From the NCBI GenBank assembly GCA_016714935.1, contig JADKBU010000007.1:1-64000 (forward strand): a stretch of DNA of 64,000 nucleotides, written 5' to 3'. Source of the stretch: Candidatus Accumulibacter propinquus (lineage in GTDB: Bacteria > Pseudomonadota > Gammaproteobacteria > Burkholderiales > Rhodocyclaceae). The notes under the pieces are model-generated. The model searched no databases, had not been told where the DNA came from, and saw only the letters and a program-made list of their open reading frames with translations. Positions within the stretch are counted from its first letter, which is position 1; every line of letters begins with the position of its first letter. Below are positions 8,801 to 17,727 of the stretch, in pieces. The position numbers were made by a program, and so were the translations under genes.

Positions 8801-9238
8801 ATGAGCATCGTCAAGGAGTTCAAGGAGTTTGCCATCAAGGGCAACGTCATGGATCTCGCCGTGGGCGTGATCATCGGCGGGGCTTTCGGCAAGATCGTCG
8901 ATTCGGTGGTCGGGGATCTGATCATGCCCTTCATTGCCTGGATCATGGGTGGCAAGCTGGATTTCTCGGGAATGTTTCTGGTGCTGGGCACCATCCCGGA
9001 AGGTACGAGCCGAACGCTGGACGCGCTCAAGAAAGCGCAGGTTCCGGTTTTCGCCTACGGCAGCTTCCTCACCATCCTGGTGAATTTCATCATCCTCGCC
9101 TTCATCATCTTCGTGATGATCAAACAGGTCAATCGTCTGAAGCGCAGCGAACCGCCTGCCGAACCCCCGGCATCGCCACCCGAACTGGCGGAAGAAGTGC
9201 TGCTGCTGCGCGAGATTCGCGACAGCCTCAGGAAATAG
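8801..9238 (+). CDS. mscL: large-conductance mechanosensitive channel MscL
   Basis: This 145-residue inner-membrane channel opens under membrane tension to vent solutes during hypo-osmotic shock. It starts MSIVKEFKEFAIKGNVMDLA, followed by TM1 with the pore-lining GVIIGGAFGKIVDSVVGDLI, a periplasmic loop, TM2 (FLTILVNFIILAFIIFVMI) and a cytoplasmic helix with EEVLLLREIRDSL. AAGGAGG lies just before the ATG. It converges with the M16 peptidase, only six bases from its stop. Confidence 0.97.
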   Translation: MSIVKEFKEFAIKGNVMDLAVGVIIGGAFGKIVDSVVGDLIMPFIAWIMGGKLDFSGMFLVLGTIPEGTSRTLDALKKAQVPVFAYGSFLTILVNFIILAFIIFVMIKQVNRLKRSEPPAEPPASPPELAEEVLLLREIRDSLRK

Positions 9239-9244
9239 CCGGCG

Positions 9245-11989
9245 CTAGTCCCGCAGCCCTTTCCGGGTATCTCCGGCGATGACCAGCGTCAGTTGCCCGG
9301 GGTCGATGTAGGCTCGGAAGGCGGCGTTAACCTGCTCCGGGGTGAGCGCCATCACCCTGGCCTCGAAGTCCTTCGAGAATTGCCAGTTGCGGCCAAGGTC
9401 GAGATACGATGCCCAGCGTGCCGCGACTTCGCTGTCCTGCGAGCGGGTCACGGCACGCGCTTCGAGAACGCCTTTCTTGGCCTCCGCGACTTCTGTGGCC
9501 GTGAAACCGTCACGCCTTGCGCGCTGCAGTTCCTCCAGGAAGGCCTGTTCCGCGCGGGCAGCGTTCTGGGGCGCCACCATGGCCACGACCGTCCAGTTCG
9601 CCAGCCGCTGGCGACTGCCCATGGCCAGTGAGGACGTGGCACTGTAGCTGAAACCCTCCTTCTGACGCAGGCGGTCCAACAACCGGCTCGACAGTCCGGA
9701 GTGGCCGCCGAAAATGGTATTCGCCACCTGCAACGCAGCCGCGTCGGGATCGTCATCGCGCAGAGTGATGTCGAGGCGTGCGCGCAGGAATGCGTTTTCC
9801 TTGTCCGGCGTGTCGATCACCCTGCGCTGCGGCGCAATGCGGCGAAACTCGCGATCGACACGCGCGTAAGGCGATCCCGAGACGCGACTCGGAAACAGTC
9901 GGGCAATTTCCTCTTCGATCGCCTGCTCGTCAAAATCACCGACGATGGCGATCTGGCCGCGTGCCGTTCCGATCAGTTCGCGGTGATAAGCGATGACCTC
10001 GTCCAGGGTAGTCTTGCGGACCTGTTCGATGCGTTCTGCCAAGCTGCTGTAGTAGCGGGGATCGCCGGGCGGATAGCTGTTGAAATGCGAATTCAGTGCG
10101 TCGCTCGACAGTGCCTCGGGGCTGTCAAGCTGCGCCTGGAAGGCGGTCAGGTACTCCCGCTTGAGTTCGGCGAATTCTTCCGGCGGAAAGCTGGCGTCCT
10201 GAAGCATCTGCGCCACCAGCCTGAGCGCCTCGGGAAGCTTGTCGCGGGTGGTCTCGAAGTGGGTCAGACGGCCCCTGACCTTCAGGCGGGTGAGTTCGTC
10301 GGCAATCTGTTGGCGGGTCAACTGGCGGGTTCCGCGAGCGAGCATGGCGATCGCCAGCGTGCCGACCATGTTGCGATCCCGCAGCGAGCTTTCATTACCC
10401 CAGCGGAAGGTCATGGCCACATTCACCGTCTGGCCGCGGTTCTTCTTGGGCAGCAGCGCGACTTTCAGATCGCCGAAGGTCCGCAGCCGGGTACGGCTGT
10501 CGAGATTGTCGTAGGAGGGGTCGAATATCTCGCCGGCATCCCCTTTCTCCTGGGGCTTGAAGCTGGCCAGCACCTGCGCCGGGCTCGGCGTCGGCGGCAC
10601 CAGCGCGCGCTGCGGGGACTCGTCGGGGATGAAGGTGCCGAGCACACGGTTGTCGCGTACGAAGTATTTGCTGGCGACAGCGTCCAGTCGTTCCGGTTTG
10701 ATCAGGTCGAGTTGATCGCGGGCGTGGAAAAACAGCCGCCAGTCGCCGAGTGCGATGTACTCGGAAAGCGTCACGGCGAAAGCCTCGGGGTCGGCCAACA
10801 CCCGCTCGTAGCCCAGGCGCTGCTGCTCGACCGCACGAGCGAGTTCGGCGGCGGTCGCGGCTTCGCGCGCGAAACCTCCTTCGATCACCTCGATCATGCG
10901 CTCGCGAACGCGATCCAGCGCGTCGCCCTTATTGACCATCGCGCCGAAGACCACAAAACCGGGCTCGCGCGTGTCCATGGTGTAGGCAAAAACCTGCGTG
11001 GCCAGGCCCGGCTGGACCAGCGCCCTGTAGAGACGACCGTTTGGCGTGTCGCCCAGCACTTCCGTAGCCATGCCAATGGCGTCGGAATCGGCATGCAGGC
11101 TCGACGGCGTCCGATAGGCCAGAGTCACGAGTTGGACCTCGCCCTTGCGCCTGATCACGAACTGACGCTCGCCATCGGCCGTGGGCTCGACGGTCCAGTG
11201 CTGCGGCAAAGCGCGTGCAGGCTTCGGCAGCTTGCCGAAGGTACTGACAATCCAGTGCAGCGCCTGCTGCTCGTCGAATTTTCCGGCGACCGTCAGTACG
11301 GCGTTGTCCGGCTGGTAGTACTGGTGATAAAAGGCCTGCAGGTTCTCGATCCTGACGTTTTCGATATCGCTGCGCGCACCGATCGTGCTGTTGCCATAGT
11401 TGTGCCAGTCGAAGAGCATCGACTGCAAGCGCTTCAGCATGACGCTCGCCGGATCGTTTTCGCCCATCTCGAATTCATTGCGGACCACACTCATTTCGCT
11501 GTCGAGATCCTTTCTGGCGATGAACGAGTTCACCATCGCGTCGGCACTCCACGCCAGCGCCCACTTGAGGTTGTCTTCGCCAGCGGGAAACGTCAGGTAA
11601 TAATTCGTCCGATCGAGCCAGGTTGAACCGTTGATCTCGAACCCGCGCCGCTTGAACTCCCGGGCAGGATCAGGGAAATTCCTCGATCCCTTGAATACGA
11701 GATGTTCCAGGAGATGAGCCATGCCGGTCTCGCCATAGTTCTCGTGGCGCGAACCCACCAGGTAGGTCACGTTGACGGTGGCCGTGGGCTTTGCCGCATC
11801 GGGAAACAGGATGCAGCGCAGCCCGTTGGCCAGTCGGTACTCGCTGATGCCTTCGACGGTGCTCAGCTTTTCGACGCCGGTCGGCAGTTTCGTCGACGCC
11901 GGTTGTCCAGCGTCGGCGCCCTGGGACAGCAAGGCCAGTGTCAACCACGACCACAGGCAGGCCAGAGTCTTGATCCAATGCTTCTTCAT
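9245..11989 (-). CDS. M16 family zinc metallopeptidase (two-repeat, secreted)
   Basis: The 914-residue protein has a signal peptide (MKKHWIKTL to QGADAG) and two M16 halves, as in pitrilysin-like PqqL proteins. The inverted zinc motif HLLEH lies in GMAHLLEHLVFKGS, with the distal Glu in VRNEFEMGE. The second half (from about residue 480) lacks the motif and is structural. It would degrade peptides in the periplasm. The start at 11989 is fixed by the signal peptide and an upstream GGAG; an upstream in-frame extension is not protein-like. It stands alone, with about 460 bases of leader region. Confidence 0.93.
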   Translation of the reverse strand: MKKHWIKTLACLWSWLTLALLSQGADAGQPASTKLPTGVEKLSTVEGISEYRLANGLRCILFPDAAKPTATVNVTYLVGSRHENYGETGMAHLLEHLVFKGSRNFPDPAREFKRRGFEINGSTWLDRTNYYLTFPAGEDNLKWALAWSADAMVNSFIARKDLDSEMSVVRNEFEMGENDPASVMLKRLQSMLFDWHNYGNSTIGARSDIENVRIENLQAFYHQYYQPDNAVLTVAGKFDEQQALHWIVSTFGKLPKPARALPQHWTVEPTADGERQFVIRRKGEVQLVTLAYRTPSSLHADSDAIGMATEVLGDTPNGRLYRALVQPGLATQVFAYTMDTREPGFVVFGAMVNKGDALDRVRERMIEVIEGGFAREAATAAELARAVEQQRLGYERVLADPEAFAVTLSEYIALGDWRLFFHARDQLDLIKPERLDAVASKYFVRDNRVLGTFIPDESPQRALVPPTPSPAQVLASFKPQEKGDAGEIFDPSYDNLDSRTRLRTFGDLKVALLPKKNRGQTVNVAMTFRWGNESSLRDRNMVGTLAIAMLARGTRQLTRQQIADELTRLKVRGRLTHFETTRDKLPEALRLVAQMLQDASFPPEEFAELKREYLTAFQAQLDSPEALSSDALNSHFNSYPPGDPRYYSSLAERIEQVRKTTLDEVIAYHRELIGTARGQIAIVGDFDEQAIEEEIARLFPSRVSGSPYARVDREFRRIAPQRRVIDTPDKENAFLRARLDITLRDDDPDAAALQVANTIFGGHSGLSSRLLDRLRQKEGFSYSATSSLAMGSRQRLANWTVVAMVAPQNAARAEQAFLEELQRARRDGFTATEVAEAKKGVLEARAVTRSQDSEVAARWASYLDLGRNWQFSKDFEARVMALTPEQVNAAFRAYIDPGQLTLVIAGDTRKGLRD

Positions 11990-12448
11990 CGCCACCACTC
12001 CACACAAACCGCAGTTTCCCTCGAATGAACTGTCGCTTCGCCAGCACCGCCAGAGAGGCAGAGCATCGGCTGCCGGAAAAGGAACGGCCCGCACAGAGGG
12101 AGAGGCTGGGCGGGCCGGGTACAGCGGTCATTGCCACGCAAGGGAGGGGTGGGAGGGAGCGTGGCAGCGACAGGGAGGAGAATAACCAATCCGGGCTGGC
12201 TCATCTGTTGGCTCTCTGTCCCTGTTGTGTAACGACATGTGATCGGCGTATCCGTGGCAGCCACGACCCGTACCCGCCCCCGTCTCTCGGGCGTCGAAAC
12301 ATGCCGAAACAAGCCTATTGCCTTTTGCGCGCTGGAACTGGCATTATCGCCGATGCAGGTCGCCTTATTCAGCTTGCGCGTGGTTCGCTGGCGAGTCGTC
12401 TGGGGTGGGTCGGCGGGAAAGTCCACATCAATCCAAAAGGAGCAGGGA
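11990..12448. other. 459-bp intergenic region with G-quadruplex hairpin
   Basis: This separates the M16 peptidase (minus) from the small protein at 12449 (plus), so both promoters must lie here. No clear -35/-10 pair stands out. The only strong structure is the hairpin with a G-rich loop at 12132-12166. Open frames across it have no recognisable product. Confidence 0.5.
12132..12166 (+). repeat. inverted repeat TGCCACGC/GCGTGGCA enclosing a G-quadruplex motif
   Basis: The arms TGCCACGC (12132-12139) and GCGTGGCA (12159-12166) are perfectly complementary. The 19-base loop holds GGG-A-GGGG-T-GGG-A-GGG (12142-12157), the canonical G3+N1 pattern of a very stable parallel quadruplex. The G-rich strand is the plus strand, about 280 bases before the gene at 12449. 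The minus strand is the leader side of the M16 gene and would be C-rich. Confidence 0.85.
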
Positions 12449-12727
12449 ATGAATCAGGAAGCGAATGACCTGGGGGTTGCGACAGTCATGCTGGTACGTC
12501 TGGAGAAGGAGCGGCTGCCCCGAGCGCTCGATCTGAAAGCGAAGGTAGATGCGGGCGAACGGCTCGACGACATGGACATTGCCTTTCTGGAACGGGTGTT
12601 TGCCGATACGGAAGAAGTCAAGCCCTACCTTGCCAGACACCCCGAGTATCAGGACCTGGCAGCCAGGATGGCCCGCCTCTACGAAGAGATCACCACCAGG
12701 GCACTCGAGAACGAAAAATCTTCCTGA
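12449..12727 (+). CDS. small conserved hypothetical protein (92 aa)
   Basis: The ATG has AAGGAG at a good distance upstream. The product is short, helical and acidic (RLEKERLPRALDLKAKVDAG, then LDDMDIAFLERVFADTEEVK), with no signal peptide, membrane segment or cysteine. I recognise no characterised family. It converges with ackA, 36 bases away. Confidence 0.7.
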   Translation: MNQEANDLGVATVMLVRLEKERLPRALDLKAKVDAGERLDDMDIAFLERVFADTEEVKPYLARHPEYQDLAARMARLYEEITTRALENEKSS

Positions 12728-12763
12728 GCGTCCGGCGGGTTCGGCACGTCTTGAGGCGGGTGA

Positions 12764-13948
12764 TCAAAGTCCAAGCAGCGCGCGCGTATGGCGCGCGATC
12801 ATCAACTCTTCGTTGGTGGGCACCACCCAGGCCGACATCCTGCTGCCCACACGACTGATGCGCGTGTCGCCACGTTCGTTGGCGTCCGCGTCGAGTTCCA
12901 GCCCCAGCCACTGCGCCTGTTGGCAGACCAGTTGCCGAATGTGGGCGCTGTTTTCGCCGATCCCGGCGGTGAACACCAGCGCATCGACGCCGCCGAGGAC
13001 CGCCGCCAGGCCGCCGAGTTCGCGGCTGATGCGGTAGACGAAATGATCGATGGCCAGGCGCGCACGCGGAGCATCACTCGCCTCCAGAATGCGCATGTCG
13101 TTGCCGATACCGGACAGTCCCAGCAGGCCGGAACGTTTGTAGAGCAGGTCTTCGATCTGTTTGGCTGAAAGTCCTTCCTGCTGCAGGAGGTAGAGGACGA
13201 TTCCGGGATCCATGTTTCCCGGCCGCGTCCCCATCAGGAGACCGTCGAGGGCGGTGAATCCCATCGAACTGCCGACGCTGCGGCCATGGTGCATCGCACA
13301 CATGCTGGCGCCGCTGCCGAGATGGGCCACCACCACTCGCCCACCGGCGATTTCCGGCGCCACACTCGGCAGGGTCGCGGCGATGTATTCGTAGGACAAG
13401 CCATGAAAACCGTAACGCCGGATGCCGCGCTCGTAGTATTCGTACGGCAGACCGTAGAGCTGCGCGACCATCTCCTGGCTACGGTGGAAGGCGGTATCGA
13501 AACACGCCACTTGCGGCAGATCGGGTCGCGCCTGCTGCAGGGCCCGTATGGCCGCGAGGTTGTGCGGCTGATGCAGCGGCGCCAGCGGCACGAAGGTATC
13601 CAGTTTTTCCATCACCGGCGCGGTGATCAGCAACGGCGCCGAGTGATCGGCCCCGCCATGCACGACACGATGCCCTACCCCCGCCAGGACCTGCCCCTCG
13701 AAACGGCTGCGCAGCAGCGCCGCAATCGCGTCCAGGGCCTGGGCGTGGTTGGCGACCTCCGTGGTCTCCCAACGCACATCGGCGACGCGCTGTCCATCAC
13801 CGTCCTTGACTTTCAGGCGCGGTGCCGTGCCCAGCCCTTCGACCTGACCCACAGCGCGAGCGCGCATTTCTCCGCTGTCAGGCACCTCAAATACCGAAAA
13901 TTTCAGGCTCGATGAGCCCGCATTGAGGACCAGAATCGCTTTTTCCAT
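12764..13948 (-). CDS. ackA: acetate kinase AckA
   Basis: The 394-residue enzyme interconverts acetate plus ATP with acetyl phosphate plus ADP. The start KAILVLNAGSSSLKFSVFE is the family signature 1 with the nucleotide-binding Asn. GVGHRVVHGGADHS, FDTAFHRSQ, YGFHGLSYEY and VVVAHLGSGASMCAM follow in the usual order, ending in FTAGIGENSAHIR. The ATG at 13948 is preceded by CCGGAG. No pta gene is adjacent. In a polyphosphate accumulator this would be an acetate-activation route, but that is context inference. Confidence 0.97.
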   Translation of the reverse strand: MEKAILVLNAGSSSLKFSVFEVPDSGEMRARAVGQVEGLGTAPRLKVKDGDGQRVADVRWETTEVANHAQALDAIAALLRSRFEGQVLAGVGHRVVHGGADHSAPLLITAPVMEKLDTFVPLAPLHQPHNLAAIRALQQARPDLPQVACFDTAFHRSQEMVAQLYGLPYEYYERGIRRYGFHGLSYEYIAATLPSVAPEIAGGRVVVAHLGSGASMCAMHHGRSVGSSMGFTALDGLLMGTRPGNMDPGIVLYLLQQEGLSAKQIEDLLYKRSGLLGLSGIGNDMRILEASDAPRARLAIDHFVYRISRELGGLAAVLGGVDALVFTAGIGENSAHIRQLVCQQAQWLGLELDADANERGDTRISRVGSRMSAWVVPTNEELMIARHTRALLGL

Positions 13949-14165
13949 CTCAATCTCCGGAGGTCTTGGGGGCATGCCGCGGCGCGCGGGCAAACAGCCG
14001 CCATTCTACTCGCCCGCCGGCTGTCCTGCAGTTCGGCAACGACACCCGGACCGCCACCCGATTGACAACCGCCACCAGGGCTACGCATACTCGCGCCAGA
14101 ACCCTGGAAGTATCTTCCCCTGCGGCGCGTACCGCACCGTCAGACTACAGACAGCAAGGCATGCG

Positions 14166-15746
14166 ATGAGCGGTGAATTCGTACCGATGGCGCCGGCGCC
14201 CTGCCGGATGCGCCGCAACATTCTCCAGGGAGCGCTCGCGGCAGGCGCCCTGACGCTGCTGCCGTGTCCCGGCCTGGCGCAAACGGCCCTGAACAGTCTT
14301 CCTCGCCGTTCACTGATCATCGGCAACAGCAGCTATGCGCATGCGCCGCTCAACAACCCGGCCAACGACGCCCGGGCGTTCGCCGAGGCCCTGAAGGCGG
14401 TGGACTTCGCGGTCACGCTCCAGCTCGACGCGAGTCGCGAGGCGATGTTGCGGGCCATCGACGATTACGTCGGAATGCTGGCCAGAGACCATGCGATCGG
14501 CGTGTTCTATTTTTCCGGACACGGCACGCAACTCGCCTGGCGCAACTACCTGTTGCCCGTCGACAGCGAAATCCGGATGCTGAACGATATTCCGGCGCGC
14601 GGCGTGGAGCTCAACACACTGCTGCAGGGGCTCACGCAGGCGAAAAACCCGATGAACGTGATCATCCTCGACGCCTGCCGCGACAATCCGTTCGGCCAGG
14701 CCCTGCCAGGTGAGCAGAAAGGCCTGAGTCAGTTCGACGCACCACCCGGGTCCTTGCTCGCCTACGCCACCTCGCCGGGCAATACGGCCAGCGACGGGGC
14801 TGGCAGCAACGGCTTGTATACCGAGAACCTGCTGCGCGAACTCAAGTCCAGCGACACGAAAATCGAGGACATCTTCAAGCGCGTGCGCCTGGAAGTCCGG
14901 CGGCGCTCCGACGGTCGACAGATTCCCTGGGAAAGCACATCGCTCGAGGAAGACTTCTACTTCCGCCCGCCGCGCGCGGGCACGAAGCTTTCGGAGGGGG
15001 AAGCCACCAGACACTACGACGAAGAGTTGGCGATCTGGGAACGCATCAAGTCCGCCAACGACCCGGCGGCGCTGGAGGACTACCTGCGACGCTATCCGAG
15101 CGGCGTTTTTTCCGAGATTGCGCAACTGCATCTGGACAAGGTGCTGGCCCAGCGCGGCCAGCGAGCGATCCAGATCGCGTCGAGCGCTCCAAATCCCTAC
15201 TCGAAGGGCACCGCACGCGCCGATACACGCTTCAGACTCGGCGATCGCTACAGCTACCGGCACCTCGATCTGGCAACCAACCAGGAGATCCGCCAGTACA
15301 CCCTGGTGGTCACCGCGATCACCGATACGCAGGTGATCTACAACAACGGCAGCCTGATCACCGACCTGATCGGAAACCCCGTCAAGCTGGCGGACGGGAC
15401 CCGCTACACCGACGCCCAGCACCAGATCGCCGACTACAGCCTCGGCAAGCGCTGGACCGCGCGCCACCGCCTGACCAACGCCAGGGGCGCCACCTACGAC
15501 TCGCAGATCGAGTACCGGGTGGTAGCCAGGGAAAGCGTCACGCTCCCGGCCGGTACCTTCGACGCATTCCGGGTCGAAGGAATGGGCTGGAGCCAGGGCG
15601 AAAGGTTCGGGGTCGAGGTATACAACCTGTTCTGGATCTCCCCGGAAGTCCGTCGCGTCATCGCCCATGAAACCCGGCAACGCTTCGCCAACGGCAAGCT
15701 GGTCAAACATGAGCGCTACGAGTTGACCGGCTACGTGCAGCGCTAG
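14166..15746 (+). CDS. secreted caspase-family (orthocaspase-like) protease
   Basis: The 526-residue protein has a twin-arginine-like signal (MRRNILQG through PGLAQ), then a caspase p20-like domain. RRSLIIGNSSYAHAPLNNP opens the fold, the catalytic His is H119 in YFSGHGTQL, and the catalytic Cys is C171 in ILDACRDNPF. A helical linker (about 290-345) leads to a C-terminal beta-rich domain (about 355-526) of unknown role. The start could be 14166, 14187 or 14208; only 14166 has an AAGG at correct spacing. Prokaryotic caspase homologues usually cleave after basic residues. Substrate and partner are unknown here. Confidence 0.87.
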   Translation: MSGEFVPMAPAPCRMRRNILQGALAAGALTLLPCPGLAQTALNSLPRRSLIIGNSSYAHAPLNNPANDARAFAEALKAVDFAVTLQLDASREAMLRAIDDYVGMLARDHAIGVFYFSGHGTQLAWRNYLLPVDSEIRMLNDIPARGVELNTLLQGLTQAKNPMNVIILDACRDNPFGQALPGEQKGLSQFDAPPGSLLAYATSPGNTASDGAGSNGLYTENLLRELKSSDTKIEDIFKRVRLEVRRRSDGRQIPWESTSLEEDFYFRPPRAGTKLSEGEATRHYDEELAIWERIKSANDPAALEDYLRRYPSGVFSEIAQLHLDKVLAQRGQRAIQIASSAPNPYSKGTARADTRFRLGDRYSYRHLDLATNQEIRQYTLVVTAITDTQVIYNNGSLITDLIGNPVKLADGTRYTDAQHQIADYSLGKRWTARHRLTNARGATYDSQIEYRVVARESVTLPAGTFDAFRVEGMGWSQGERFGVEVYNLFWISPEVRRVIAHETRQRFANGKLVKHERYELTGYVQR

Positions 15747-15774
15747 ACGGTTGGTATCCCGATCGCAGACGGCC

Positions 15775-15798
15775 GGCGTCACCTTCCCCGGTGACGCC
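15775..15798. terminator. hairpin between convergent genes
   Basis: GGCGTCACC (15775-15783), loop TTCCCC, then GGTGACGCC (15790-15798) form a perfect 9-bp stem midway between the caspase gene and the DUF4197 gene, which converge. There is no T-run, so the role as a bidirectional terminator is inferred from position. Confidence 0.5.
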
Positions 15799-15842
15799 TG
15801 GAACTCAAGCATCCTGGCCGAGGCAAAGACCGGGCTGACCGT

Positions 15843-16529
15843 TCAGATTGCGCCGAATACGCTCTTGAGCAGTTCGCTACCAGCGGCCAACGGGTTGGAA
15901 CGTATCTTTTTTTCCTCTTCGGCGATCATCAGGAACAGGCCGTCCATGGCCTTCTGCGTGACGTAGCTGTCGAGGTCGGCGCTCTTCTTGTCGACCAGTC
16001 CGGCGCTCGCCGCCTTGCCGGCGAACTTGTTGTACTGCTCGGCCAGATCCAGCTTCCTGGTCTCGGCCTTGACGATGGGCATGAACCTGGCGGTCAGTTG
16101 ATCGGAAGAAGTGCGCTTGAAATATTGCGTCACGCTGTCCTCGCCACCCGTCAGAATCGCCTTGGCATCCTGGATGGTCATCTTCTTGATCGATTCGCCG
16201 AGGATCGGCCGGGCCTCGGCGACGGCGTTCTCGGCCGCATGGTTCATGGTATCGACCAACTGGTCAGCCTGCTTGCCCATGCCGAACATGCGCAGGGCAG
16301 ACTCCGCCTTTGCCAGATAGCCGGGCAGCGGAATCCTTACCCTGGAATTGCCGAGGAAGCCGTTGTCCTTGCCCAGCGAGGAAACCGCATAATCAGCCCC
16401 CTTGGTCAATGCCGCCTTGACCCCCGCCGCGGCGTCCCCGCTGGAGATGGCATCGAGGCCGGCGGCCTGGGCCAGAGTGGCGATCAAGAATACAAGCGCA
16501 GTGAAAAAAAGTTTCGGCAGGTGGGACAT
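15843..16529 (-). CDS. DUF4197 domain protein, secreted
   Basis: The 228-residue protein has a Sec signal peptide (MSHLPKLFFTALVFLIATLAQA) followed by the whole DUF4197 fold, largely helical. It includes GVKAALTKGADYAVSSLGK, GFLGNSRVRIPLPGYL and QYFKRTSSDQL. DUF4197 proteins are periplasmic and have no known function. AGGAG precedes the ATG. It is monocistronic and converges with the caspase-like gene. Confidence 0.9.
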   Translation of the reverse strand: MSHLPKLFFTALVFLIATLAQAAGLDAISSGDAAAGVKAALTKGADYAVSSLGKDNGFLGNSRVRIPLPGYLAKAESALRMFGMGKQADQLVDTMNHAAENAVAEARPILGESIKKMTIQDAKAILTGGEDSVTQYFKRTSSDQLTARFMPIVKAETRKLDLAEQYNKFAGKAASAGLVDKKSADLDSYVTQKAMDGLFLMIAEEEKKIRSNPLAAGSELLKSVFGAI

Positions 16530-16706
16530 GGCTTTCTCCTGGAGGGCCGGACATTGTCGAGGCGACCGATGCCGATCGTCAACCCTCCCGGCATTTCACC
16601 TCACAACGCCTCCCGGCGCCGACCCCGTGCCGCGCAGGATGAGGGCAGCGGCAAGCCGCGGTTGGACCGGCGGAACCGTGAACGATAGTGGCGTGTCCTG
16701 AACGTT

Positions 16707-17612
16707 CTAGCTGGCACCTTCCCAGTACGGCCGGCTGCCAATCCGCTCGGCCAGATAGTCGACCAGCACCCGCACCCGCTGTGGAACGTAGCGATTGCCG
16801 GAGAGCAACGCGTATATGCCGAGTTCCGGCATCGGGTAGTCGGTGAGAATCGGTCGTACCCAGCCTGCCTCGATGGCCGCGGCGCTGATGAATGTCGGCT
16901 GGGCGGTGATTCCCAGACCACGCATCGCGGCGTCGAGCAACGCATCGCCGTTGTTGGCCCGCATCCGTCCGCGCACCGTAAAGATTTCCGTCGCCCCGTT
17001 CACCAGAAACGGCCAGCCCTCGTGCTGCGCGGGCAGGTAGATCAGACACTCGTGCTCGGCCAGTTCGCGGGGATGTTTCGGCTCGCCGTGGCGACGCAGG
17101 TAATCCGGTGACGCGATCGCCTGCAGACGACTGCTACCGATCCGCCGCGCGACATCGAGAGGATCGAGGCGTCGGGTGATGCGGATTGCGAGATCAAGTC
17201 CTTCGTCGACCAGCTTGACCCGCCGGTCAGTGAAATCGATCTCGGTGACGACATCCGGATAGGTCACGTTGAAATCCATCAATAACGGCGACAGGTGGCG
17301 AAGACCGAAACTCAGCGGCACGCTGAGGCGAATCAGTCCGCGTGGTTCCTGGCGTTCGTCGGCCAGACCGGCCTCGGCGGCTTCGACGAGGTTGAGGATT
17401 TCCCGGCAGCGTTCGAGGTAGGCGCTGCCGGCCGAGGTCAGCATCAGGCTGCGGGTGCTGCGGGCGATCAGCTTGACGCCAAGGTGCGCTTCAAGTGCCG
17501 CCACCTGGCGAGTGATCACCGAGCGGGCCACGTCCAGTTGCCGCGCCACCGCGGCAAAGCTGCCGAGTTCGGCGACACGCAGATAGATGCGCATGCTGTC
17601 GAGACGATCCAT
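16707..17612 (-). CDS. LysR-family transcriptional regulator
   Basis: The 301-residue regulator has an N-terminal winged helix-turn-helix (SFAAVARQLDVARSVITRQV, about residues 15-40) and a periplasmic-binding-like effector domain of the CrgA/AaeR type. It is divergent from the NmrA-led gene run, the classic arrangement for a LysR protein controlling its neighbour. TTGC-N7-GCAA-N7-TTGC lies 15-40 bases upstream of its own start. GGAG precedes the ATG. Its effector is unknown; the neighbouring quinone- and aromatic-type enzymes suggest an aromatic or electrophilic signal. Confidence 0.93.
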   Translation of the reverse strand: MDRLDSMRIYLRVAELGSFAAVARQLDVARSVITRQVAALEAHLGVKLIARSTRSLMLTSAGSAYLERCREILNLVEAAEAGLADERQEPRGLIRLSVPLSFGLRHLSPLLMDFNVTYPDVVTEIDFTDRRVKLVDEGLDLAIRITRRLDPLDVARRIGSSRLQAIASPDYLRRHGEPKHPRELAEHECLIYLPAQHEGWPFLVNGATEIFTVRGRMRANNGDALLDAAMRGLGITAQPTFISAAAIEAGWVRPILTDYPMPELGIYALLSGNRYVPQRVRVLVDYLAERIGSRPYWEGAS

Positions 17613-17626
17613 CGCTTCTCCAGTCG

Positions 17627-17652
17627 TTGCTGTTTTCGCAACAAATAATTGC
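17627..17652. promoter_or_regulatory. overlapping LysR-type boxes (TTGC-N7-GCAA-N7-TTGC)
   Basis: TTGC at 17627, GCAA at 17638 and TTGC at 17649 alternate with exact 7-base gaps. TTGC-N7-GCAA is a 15-bp dyad matching the T-N11-A LysR box, and GCAA-N7-TTGC shares its middle element. The array lies between the divergent lysR and NmrA starts, close to lysR, where autoregulation plus control of the operon is expected. Confidence 0.6.
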
Positions 17653-17727
17653 AGATTGTGCCCTATTTCAGCACCAACCGCTGCGTTACAGTTCGGCCAT
17701 CACACGCAGTCGCCCATGGAGAAATAC

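Noticed and set aside
9701..11626. 641-codon open frame on the plus strand
   Set aside because: It is antisense to the M16 peptidase, which has a signal peptide and zinc motif.
14310..15812. 500-codon open frame on the minus strand
   Set aside because: It is antisense to the caspase-like gene and has no recognisable protein features.
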